This document shows, one piece after another, positions 15,457 to 22,359 of a DNA stretch of 23,688 nucleotides (its first letter is position 1; each line of letters begins with the position of its first letter). The position numbers and the translations under genes were made by a program. The notes under the pieces are model-generated. The model was not told the DNA's origin, did no database searches, and worked only from the letters and a program-made list of their open reading frames with translations. The stretch lies in assembly GCA_030635405.1 (NCBI GenBank), contig DAOVZA010000002.1, positions 1 to 23,688 of the forward strand. Direction: 5' to 3'. Origin of the DNA: Desulfocapsa sp. Lineage in GTDB: Bacteria > Desulfobacterota > Desulfobulbia > Desulfobulbales > Desulfocapsaceae.

Positions 15457-16218
15457 CTAATAGCGTTCTATGATTTTTTTATGGAGCCCATTTTCTTTTA
15501 TTGTATCCAAGGCATTTTGCCATTGTGTAATTATTTTATCATCTGTTGCAATGTTAAAGGCAAAGTATAACTCTCCTTCCTTCAACGTATAAATAATTTC
15601 AAAATCATCTAAATTGAATCCTTTCAATTTTGCTTCGTAGAATGCTACATTGATTTCGTAGGCAAACAGGTCAATGCGATCATTTTGCATTTTCTTAAAA
15701 GAAAGATCAATGGCATTGGTTCCACTGACTGGATATAAATTATTTTTTTCTATACCGGATTCATGGAGTATCTGCCCACCAATATCTTTCAAAACAGTGC
15801 CAGTCCGAAATTGGTTAATATCTGACAATTTATCTATCACTATTTTTTTCTCTTTTGGTGCAATAATACCAATAGTTGTTTTTGTGATTGGTCCTACCCA
15901 CTTAAAAAAAGGTTCTCGCTTTTCTGTTCTTGTGGTTCCAAAAACCATATGGTTCTTTCTTTTTTCGGCCATGGAATATGCTCGGGACCAGTTAGTCAGT
16001 ACAAAATCCGCTCTGGTCTGGCCTGTATTCAATATCGCTAGCATAGCTTCTAAGACATCAACCGTAATTCCCTGTAATTTCCCATCCACTTCCATATTGT
16101 AAGGTGGATAGACTTCGGTCAGCATCGTGATTTTCCCAAGATTATCTCCAGCATAACCAACAAGTGGTGCAAATGTTAGGAAAAGTGCAATAATATACTT
16201 TGTAAGAACTAGATTCAT
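15457..16218 (-). CDS. Orphan periplasmic solute-binding protein, family 3 (first copy)
   Basis: A 253-residue paralogue of the next gene. Signal peptide residues ~1-23 ('VGYAGDN' at the cleavage region), then 'YPPYNMEVDGKLQGITVDVLEAML', 'NWSRAYSMAE', 'REPFFKWVGPI', and a C-terminal 'QWQNALDTIKENGLHKKI', all typical of family-3 binding proteins. It is the first gene of the nine-gene operon; its start ATG is at 16218. The two paralogues share layout and key motifs but differ clearly in the ligand-lobe sequence, so they may recognise different ligands. No transporter partners are present. The gap upstream (16219-16315) contains no clear promoter. Confidence 0.85.
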   Translation of the reverse strand: MNLVLTKYIIALFLTFAPLVGYAGDNLGKITMLTEVYPPYNMEVDGKLQGITVDVLEAMLAILNTGQTRADFVLTNWSRAYSMAEKRKNHMVFGTTRTEKREPFFKWVGPITKTTIGIIAPKEKKIVIDKLSDINQFRTGTVLKDIGGQILHESGIEKNNLYPVSGTNAIDLSFKKMQNDRIDLFAYEINVAFYEAKLKGFNLDDFEIIYTLKEGELYFAFNIATDDKIITQWQNALDTIKENGLHKKIIERY

Positions 16219-16315
16219 AATTACTCTCTTGATAAAGTCATTTATTATTTTTTAGGATTAATGATTGGTTGTCTGTGATTATGAAAAATACGTTGTTAGA
16301 TGCATAATAATCATA

Positions 16316-16558
16316 TTACAAATTCACACAACTATTCAATACCACATTGAGGTAGTGTAGCATGGCGTATATATAGGAGACATCTAATGCTAGAAAATCG
16401 GTGGGAAACCTACAACTTCTCATCTCTTTTTTGCTACTGTTGATGATGGTTTGTTTGATCAAAGGAGATGCAATGAGTAGAAACACAAAAACAATACATA
16501 TCGATAAAATATTGAAAGCAATTAATCTGTGACGAAGTTTCAAATTTTAAAAAAGCAT
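16316..16558 (-). pseudogene. Remnant of a membrane sensor gene with a frameshift at its start
   Basis: An open frame of 75 codons (from TTG at 16543 to a stop at 16316) begins 'LKLRHRLIAFNILSIC' and runs into a strongly hydrophobic stretch, like the N-terminal membrane anchor of sensor kinases or chemoreceptors. It then turns into sequence that looks non-coding after about residue 42. Just upstream, ATG at 16558-16556, preceded by AAAGGA, reads only Met-Leu-Phe-stop because of a run of six T on the coding strand (A-run 16549-16554). With five T the frame would run Met-Leu-Phe-Lys-Ile-Leu-Lys straight into the hydrophobic N-terminus. This pattern points to a broken gene with most of its body deleted. 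It may have been a separate sensor between the hybrid kinase and the Sia-like operon. Confidence 0.5.
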
Positions 16559-16665
16559 TCTTATTTTTTTCCTTTCTTCTAATTCATTGATAAATTTTTA
16601 ACATTACTATTTACGACTGCAATACACTTGAGAGAGTAAATTTATATGGTTAGCGGAAAAGTCCC

Positions 16666-19600
16666 TCAGATGTTTCTAATGTCTGCGATTATCGCTCTTA
16701 CCTGCTCGAGTTCAAAAGGTTTTTTTAGATAGTTATCCATCCCTGCTGCCAAACACTTTTCCTTATCGCCTTCCATAGCATTTGCCGTCATGGCGGCAAT
16801 GGGGATATGCTTTCCTTTATATCGACGAACGAGTGTCTCCTGAAGAGTTGTCGGCAAAGAAAACTGTGAAAGGTCACTGTTCTCTTCACAGGCTCTAATA
16901 ATGTTACTGGCTGCTAAACCATCCAGAATTGGCATCTGGACATCCATCAAAATCAGATCAATATCCTGTTCTGCAAAAATCTCAAGTCCTTTTAAACCAT
17001 CTTCAGCCTCAATTACCTGATGCCTATCCTCTTCAAGAAGAAATCGTGCAATGTCACGGTTTATTTTATTGTCATCCACTAGGAGAATAGTCAATGGTTC
17101 TACTGTTGAAACAATCGCATCTGAAGAGGGCTTTATCTTTTGTTCATCGCCATCCTCCAGGACAACGGTAAAATAAAATGTAGTCCCTGCTCCCTCAGTA
17201 CTCTCACACCAAATTTTGCCATTCATCATTTCAACCAGTTGTCTGCTGATGGTTAAACCTAGACCAGTGCCACCAAATTCTCTGGTGATTGATGAGTCGG
17301 CCTGGCTAAAACTTGAGAAAATTGTCTCTTGTTTGTCTGCAGGAATGCCAATACCAGTATCAATTATCATGAAATGGAGTTCCAGTTGATTGTCTTTTTT
17401 GCTTTCAACAATAACTTTGAGTGTAATTGCTCCAGTTTCGGTAAACTTAATACTATTACCTATGAGATTAATAAGAATCTGTCGCAAGCGAAGCTCATCT
17501 CCTTTTATGAAGACAGGCAAACCAGAGGCCTCATATTGAAGGTCTAACTCAAGCCCTTTCTCTTTGACAGCAAAAGACATCATGGAAATAATACTATTGA
17601 GCATAGCTAATAAGCTAAAGTTTTGTTTTTGTATAAGCAATTGGCCTGCTTCAATTTTGGAAAAATCAAGAATATCATTGAGAAGACCGAGAAGGCTATC
17701 CGCGGAGACCTTTATGTTTTTAAGATAACCCTGTTGGACCGTAGTTAATTCCGTACCAGAGACAAGATAAGTCATGCCAATGATGCCGTTCATTGGCGTT
17801 CTGATTTCGTGACTCATATTGGCAAGAAATTCACTTTTTATCCGGTCTGATTTTTCCGCCTTATCACGGGCGATTTCACTCACGGAAATTGCTTTCTGCA
17901 TTTCACCGGACATCTCATTGAGTGCTTCAGTTAGCTGTCCCATTTCATCTTTACTTTCTACAGAAAGCCTGTGATCAAGATCACCGGCCTGAAATCGTTT
18001 AATGCCGCTGATGATTCTAGTAATTTTACGGGTCAGAGCTGTGGCCATCCAGATAGCAATAAAAATAATAAGGACGATCATGGTCAGGGTGGAAAACGTC
18101 AAATTGCTGAGAGTATCTTTTATCGAATTGGTAAGGAGTTTTTGTGTCTGTTGATTGTTATTCTCAATCTGAACCCCAAAGTCATCCTGCATTTGTCCTA
18201 ACTGTATCGCCGTCTCCGTGGCGGCACGATGGAATTCATTGACATTAGCACCAATAGTTACATAGCCGAACCCCCGAGGACTGTTTTTGTAAATACCGGT
18301 ATAATATGGAATAGCAGCGACAGTTGACAGTTTCCAAAGTTTGCTCCAGAAAATGACAAATGAACCGGAGCCTCCATGTTGGGTGAGATTTTGCCAACCC
18401 GTGCATTGGGGCGCAAAATTGAGATAACGACCATCAAGAGCCAACATCCCGGCCTTGATTAAGGGCACAGCCGGCTTTTTATCAAGAGATTGATCCTGAA
18501 AAACAGGGGCAGTTTGCTGAAATTGTGCATAGGAAAGACCGCTTTCCTGCCATTGATCATACAGTTCACTGCTGAGCCAAGGAACAGCGGGGTCACCGGT
18601 TAGAGGGTCGTAGCCGACAATGAAATAATCTCGAGGATGAGAAATATTTCTTCCCAGGTAATCCCACATAAAAGCATAATTGCCGGATGCAGCATCAGAG
18701 ATTGGAGAATATCGTTGCCCGGTGGGAACAATATGATCGGTAAATTCCATGATATGGGTGTGATCCAGAGCCAGGGTGACATATCCGGTTATGTTGCCAT
18801 TTTCAACCAGCGGGGTCGCCCAGCGGATCATGCCTTGAAAACGTTTTCCCACAGGATTTTCTTTACCGGCATAAGCTGAGGTTTCTGGCGCAAAGTCAAT
18901 TCCTTTTTTTTGGCTTGTATCCTTCGTATATGGACCGATAATGGGGGAAGAGATATAAGGTCCGATCATTTCTGAAACATATATTTCTCCGGGTTTAAGC
19001 TTTTTCAACTCAGCAAAATAGCTTTCTGCTCGGCACCAGGTGTTTTCTTTATTTGAAACATCCCGAAGTTCCTTTGACAGGAGCTCTGTTGTAGTAATTT
19101 TTATTTTTTCTTGGCCCTCCATGTCAACAAAAGTCATTTCCATATAAAGAGGTTTTTCTACTGAAATATAGTTTCTTTCCGGCGGCCGATAATGAAAATT
19201 CTTACTGTTATCTTTTGCCTTTACCTTGACTTCCGAAAATTCAACCTTTCCTTTGCTAGGAACCCAGGCAGTACCAGCCGGGTTTAGTTTCCAGGGATGA
19301 TGATAAATAACAGGACGATAGCGCTGTTTGAGGAAATATTGATATTTCTCGCGATTTTGGCCTAGCCCTGCGGCAAGCAAAATATCCTTATCTCGTTCAT
19401 AAAGAAAAGAGGCAACTGACCGTGCTGTGGCAGTGCTCAAGCATTCAATTTTTTCCCTGGATTTCAGATCCAAGGAAGTTATAGAGTTTTTTGTTGCTAG
19501 GCTACCGATCTGTTTTATAACCCCTTGGGTATCGGCCATCATTTCTGATGACTGTCGACCAATTACGTCACCAAGCTGGTCTATTTGGACCATGGCAAAC

Positions 19601-19677
19601 CAGGCAAGTACGACCAAGGGAATGACTTTAATAAAAATAAAAATTAATATGAGTTTCCAGCGTATTCCTAAGTACAT
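16666..19677 (-). CDS. Hybrid sensor histidine kinase (large periplasmic domain, HAMP, HisKA, HATPase, receiver)
   Basis: A 1003-residue inner-membrane hybrid kinase. Membrane helix 1 lies at ~9-29, a ~500-residue periplasmic part at ~30-529, helix 2 at ~530-548, and HAMP at ~549-600. The dimerisation domain has phospho-His623 ('SHEIRTPMNGIIGM'). The ATPase has the N-box 'INLIGNSIKF', 'DTGIGIP' and 'GGTGLGLTIS' (~725-840). The C-terminal receiver (~862-1003) has acidic 'VDDN', phospho-Asp912 ('LMDVQMP'), Thr964 and Lys985/986. The receiver carries about 25 extra residues between its third helix and fourth strand. The periplasmic part has Cache-like stretches ('GNITGYVTLALDHTHI', 'GYVTIGANVNEF'), so it probably senses small molecules. 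No separate Hpt or regulator adjoins it; the Hpt of the CheA-like kinase or a distant partner could take its phosphate. It is divergent in layout from the Sia-like operon and probably has its own promoter. Confidence 0.93.
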   Translation of the reverse strand: MYLGIRWKLILIFIFIKVIPLVVLAWFAMVQIDQLGDVIGRQSSEMMADTQGVIKQIGSLATKNSITSLDLKSREKIECLSTATARSVASFLYERDKDILLAAGLGQNREKYQYFLKQRYRPVIYHHPWKLNPAGTAWVPSKGKVEFSEVKVKAKDNSKNFHYRPPERNYISVEKPLYMEMTFVDMEGQEKIKITTTELLSKELRDVSNKENTWCRAESYFAELKKLKPGEIYVSEMIGPYISSPIIGPYTKDTSQKKGIDFAPETSAYAGKENPVGKRFQGMIRWATPLVENGNITGYVTLALDHTHIMEFTDHIVPTGQRYSPISDAASGNYAFMWDYLGRNISHPRDYFIVGYDPLTGDPAVPWLSSELYDQWQESGLSYAQFQQTAPVFQDQSLDKKPAVPLIKAGMLALDGRYLNFAPQCTGWQNLTQHGGSGSFVIFWSKLWKLSTVAAIPYYTGIYKNSPRGFGYVTIGANVNEFHRAATETAIQLGQMQDDFGVQIENNNQQTQKLLTNSIKDTLSNLTFSTLTMIVLIIFIAIWMATALTRKITRIISGIKRFQAGDLDHRLSVESKDEMGQLTEALNEMSGEMQKAISVSEIARDKAEKSDRIKSEFLANMSHEIRTPMNGIIGMTYLVSGTELTTVQQGYLKNIKVSADSLLGLLNDILDFSKIEAGQLLIQKQNFSLLAMLNSIISMMSFAVKEKGLELDLQYEASGLPVFIKGDELRLRQILINLIGNSIKFTETGAITLKVIVESKKDNQLELHFMIIDTGIGIPADKQETIFSSFSQADSSITREFGGTGLGLTISRQLVEMMNGKIWCESTEGAGTTFYFTVVLEDGDEQKIKPSSDAIVSTVEPLTILLVDDNKINRDIARFLLEEDRHQVIEAEDGLKGLEIFAEQDIDLILMDVQMPILDGLAASNIIRACEENSDLSQFSLPTTLQETLVRRYKGKHIPIAAMTANAMEGDKEKCLAAGMDNYLKKPFELEQVRAIIADIRNI

Positions 19678-19906
19678 ATTTACTTACCTACTCTTTGAGT
19701 TATTCCGATTCTGTCGTATCCGATTAGAGTTTTCCAATAAATATTGGGTTGCAACAGGCAGGTCTAATTTTTCCGTTGAAGATCCTGTTCATCTTGGGGT
19801 TGAATAATAATGTTACAAAAAATAGATATTCTCGTATCCGCCATTAATTGTCCAATGTATATGCAAATTGAATGAGGATAAAATAGTAACAGACATACTA
19901 CTCAAT

Positions 19907-19946
19907 TAGGGAGGGGGACATCGCCGATGAGGCGCTTCTCTACCTA
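19907..19946. other. Possible structured RNA or operator element
   Basis: On the plus strand TAGGGAG (19907-19913) can pair with CTC and CCTA (19938-19940, 19943-19946) around a second stem CGCC/GGCG (19922-19925 with 19931-19934, loop GATGA). GGG/CTT pairs can join the two stems, leaving a five-base bulge. This G/C-rich island sits in AT-rich non-coding DNA about 230 bases upstream of the hybrid kinase start. It could be a folded leader (minus-strand RNA), a small RNA, or a protein site. No known riboswitch class was recognised with confidence. Confidence 0.3.
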
Positions 19947-19958
19947 TTTCTCCAATCA

Positions 19959-19980
19959 TAAATAAATCTTGATTTATTTA
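19959..19980. repeat. Perfect AT-rich 10-bp inverted repeat
   Basis: TAAATAAATC (19959-19968) is followed by TT and its exact reverse complement GATTTATTTA (19971-19980). It lies ~280 bases upstream of the hybrid kinase start and next to the G/C-rich element. It is compatible with a dimeric regulator site or a hairpin; no regulator can be named. Confidence 0.5.
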
Positions 19981-20361
19981 ATCACAGGCTAAGAAATTTT
20001 CCTATTAAAATGATGTTTTTTATTGAGATACTAAAAAATATTTAGAAAGGGTATCTAATGGCAAGGTGAGTGCATACACCGAAAAGTCAAAATTAGAGCT
20101 GAAGAGGAGTAGGGTAATATTAAATGATTATATAAAATTGCAAAGATTTCCACTGGGCATCCTTATCTCCTCCCCACTCTTTTCTTTAAAGTCCAGCTAT
20201 TACGCATATTCAGGAAACACCCTTCGTAATAGCATTCAGCAACGTTAATTATCTTCGTTTTGGCAATGTTAAGTCCAATGATAATTCACTGACATCATAA
20301 GGCCTTTCAGAATGAACCGAATACGGCTTTTCTTGATAAGTTCAGCCAGTTGTCTGACATA

Positions 20362-21882
20362 TTACAGAAACCACTCATTTCGCATAAGTGTCCTTGCTTC
20401 TGCGGTTAATGGAATGATATCGGTTTTGTTAACAAGATTCATATCGAATTTCCTATTTAGAGCTAAAAAGTGTTTCAATCCGAATCCGATTTTATTGAGA
20501 TAGGAGAAAACACCGATTGCCCCAGTAGGAAAATCATTTGCCCTTGTCCCGTAGAGAGACCGGAGGTCCGGGAGGTCGCAGAAGAGTTCTTCAACGGTTG
20601 AGCCGTAAGGCTGGAAAGCTGGAGGTACTTTTCCTTTCTTTACCTGTTCCCCTATTGTTTTCCCTGTCATGGCAGCAGCCATAGATGCACGGCATAAGCC
20701 GATACCAAGCACATGCCCATCGCCATACGCCAACCCCTTGAAAACCTGATCCTCAGATGCAAAACCGCCCGTCATGACAATAGCTGGCAAAATTTCGCCC
20801 TCTTCTTTGAGCTGTGCACAGAGGCGAACAACGACATCCTCCAGGCACACGGTTGGCAGGGACCACTCGTTCATCATCTTAGATGGGCTGTATCCCGAGC
20901 CGCCCCCTGCACCATCGAAGGTTATCATGTCCACCTGCCCTTTACAGGCGATACGGAGTACTTGCTCTATATCGCTCCTGTCATACCCGGCCATTTTAAA
21001 ATAAATATTTTTGGCCCCAAGATCCCTTAACTTTTTGATATGATCGAGCAATGACTCTTCGGTCCACAACGGTAACCTGGCGTAGGTGTGAAAATTAGAA
21101 CAGACACCGTCTTCATATGCTTTCCGGACGGTCGGGTCTTCCGGATCGGGGAAAACAATATCTCCGAGTTCTTTCCGATTCAAGGCGGATTCGATACCCT
21201 TTACCCGTTTTACCGGTTGGGTACCCTTTGCCGCCTGACCAAACTTTATTTCAATTGCCTCGGCACCGTATTTTTGCAAGGCAATCTCGGGAACTCCTTT
21301 CAGGTTGTCATCCACATTGCACTGCAATACGATCTGGCCGAATCCACGGTCATACCGGTAAAAGCAATCAAGCGCTTCTTCCAGCAGTGGGAACTTCGTA
21401 ACTTTATCATTTTTTATTTGTAGATCAGGATCGTTATTTCTTGCATCTTCCCCAATTACACAAGTAACTCCGGCCATGGCAGCACCTGCGAAGTAATCCC
21501 TCCAGTTCAGTTTGATTAAGGCCGGTAAAATCACTGGCAAAGCCATTGTAACAGGATTTAGAATTCCGTAAGTTTGCTTAAGATTTACATTAAAAATAGT
21601 TGCATCTTCAGAATTGGCTTTTGCGCCGTTGGCTCCAAATACCCGACCATTGATATTAAAGTGGGAGAAATCAATGGGATAATCTTTTTCCGAGGCAATC
21701 TGATTGTTCCCGGTCGTCATCGGATAAACTGTTTGCGATCCAAGTACGGCTGCCTGGGCCAGCTCACAGGTTCCTCCACATTGTTCGGTACAAAATGAGC
21801 ACATGCCTGATTGCGGTGATATAAATTCACTACGATTTCTCGCAAAAGTAAATCCGGAGCTCATGGTAGGTGAGTAAGTCAT
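20362..21882 (-). CDS. FMN-binding glutamate-synthase-family protein (stand-alone GltB synthase-domain relative)
   Basis: A 506-residue protein related to the FMN-binding synthase domain of glutamate synthase (PF01645), without the glutaminase and C-terminal domains of full GltB. The barrel is shown by 'EIKFGQAAKG', 'DMITFDGAGGGSGYSP' (flavin phosphate site, equivalent to GltB 'GADGGTGASP'), 'IVMTGGF' and 'GIGLCRASMAAAM'. The N-terminus has four cysteines, Cys28, Cys31, Cys35 and Cys39, in a C-x2-C-x3-C-x3-C pattern suited to an Fe-S or zinc site. ATG at 21882 follows AAGGAAAATATA. No gltD-like partner is adjacent, so classic NADPH glutamate synthase is unlikely; MgsC-like or other amine/glutamate chemistry is possible. 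Hand counts of two 60-base lines (20881: 37 G+C; 21181: 34 G+C) show a G+C content well above most of the window. Confidence 0.85.
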   Translation of the reverse strand: MTYSPTMSSGFTFARNRSEFISPQSGMCSFCTEQCGGTCELAQAAVLGSQTVYPMTTGNNQIASEKDYPIDFSHFNINGRVFGANGAKANSEDATIFNVNLKQTYGILNPVTMALPVILPALIKLNWRDYFAGAAMAGVTCVIGEDARNNDPDLQIKNDKVTKFPLLEEALDCFYRYDRGFGQIVLQCNVDDNLKGVPEIALQKYGAEAIEIKFGQAAKGTQPVKRVKGIESALNRKELGDIVFPDPEDPTVRKAYEDGVCSNFHTYARLPLWTEESLLDHIKKLRDLGAKNIYFKMAGYDRSDIEQVLRIACKGQVDMITFDGAGGGSGYSPSKMMNEWSLPTVCLEDVVVRLCAQLKEEGEILPAIVMTGGFASEDQVFKGLAYGDGHVLGIGLCRASMAAAMTGKTIGEQVKKGKVPPAFQPYGSTVEELFCDLPDLRSLYGTRANDFPTGAIGVFSYLNKIGFGLKHFLALNRKFDMNLVNKTDIIPLTAEARTLMRNEWFL

Positions 21883-22359
21883 TATATTTTCCTTGTTACG
21901 TTTATTCTTAACAAGGATTCATTGCAACAGAGCCCCAACGGCTACTTAAAAATTAAGTTCAAGGTGGTCCAATCATTTACGTTGACCTAAAGACGGAGTA
22001 TTTTAGTAGAAAATGGGCATTTAGAATATTAAAAATGCTAACTGTGCTTACTCAGCTTTACTGCATTTTTATCAATATGTCCTTCAAGATAGTACTTTCG
22101 TATCATTTTTTCCTCTGTTGGAATTGGCCGGTGACACCTCTCAACAACAGTACTGTACATCAGGACCCTTACCGATTTAGATTCAATAAAACCTGATTCT
22201 GCAAAGTGTCAGTGGACACGAACAACTATATACGCATCATTCTGTTCCATTAATGTGCTTCCCTTTCACTTTTCAAGAATTAATGGTACAAAGGCTCTTT
22301 CATAGAAATTTCATTAATTTTACAAACAATCCAAGAGTTAAAGCAAATTGGAGTCAGTC
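21883..22359. other. Divergent intergenic region between glutamate-synthase-like gene and purB
   Basis: This 477-base region separates divergent genes and should contain promoters for both, but no clear -35/-10 pair was found by eye. It holds one plausible small protein gene on the minus strand (22038-22160), a weak hairpin (GCATTT/AAATGC, 22017-22038) just past that gene's stop, and a short repeat GTGTC-AGTG-GACAC (22206-22219). The purB ribosome site TTGGAG lies at 22349-22354. Confidence 0.6.
22038..22160 (-). CDS. Possible 40-residue small protein
   Basis: A short frame on the minus strand begins with ATG (22160-22158), preceded at good distance by GGTAAGGG, and ends in TAG at 22038. The product is hydrophilic and basic: it begins 'MYSTVVERCHRPIPTEEKM' and ends 'KNAVKLSKHS', with one Cys, no membrane segment and ordinary amino-acid make-up. 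The frame is open for 15 further codons upstream of the ATG. A weak hairpin and T-rich DNA follow the stop. I do not recognise the family. It could be a real small gene in the leader region between divergent genes, the remnant of a larger gene, or chance; the good ribosome site is the main support. Confidence 0.4.
   Translation of the reverse strand: MYSTVVERCHRPIPTEEKMIRKYYLEGHIDKNAVKLSKHS

Larger units (their letters stand above)
19678..20361. other. 684-base stretch without a supported gene
   Basis: No convincing coding sequence was found. A 60-codon plus-strand frame at 20066-20248 starts at GTG, has no family resemblance and is not supported. The stretch is the leader/promoter side of the hybrid kinase (minus strand) and lies downstream of the minus-strand glutamate-synthase-like gene. 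It holds two inverted-repeat elements listed separately (19907-19946 and 19959-19980). A small hairpin (AGCCG/CGGTT on the minus strand, around 20318-20331) is too weak to call a terminator. Confidence 0.6.

Noticed and set aside
16376..16450. AGGAGA followed by ATG and an 18-codon frame on the plus strand (from about 16387).
   Set aside because: Very short, lies antisense within the sensor remnant, and the product has no features.
19907..19946. Fluoride-type (crcB) riboswitch as identity of the folded element.
   Set aside because: The 5' GGCGATGG-like part and the pseudoknot partners are missing, and no fluoride-resistance gene follows; left as an unnamed structure.
20066..20248. 60-codon plus-strand frame in the non-coding stretch before the glutamate-synthase-like gene.
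   Set aside because: GTG start without a clear ribosome site, no recognisable family and no supporting context.
21088..21423. Long plus-strand open frames antisense to the glutamate-synthase-like gene.
   Set aside because: They mirror the strongly conserved minus-strand gene and have no family features; shadow frames.
22206..22219. GTGTC-AGTG-GACAC repeat considered as an insertion-sequence end.
   Set aside because: Only five base pairs, no transposase and no matching second end or target duplication seen.
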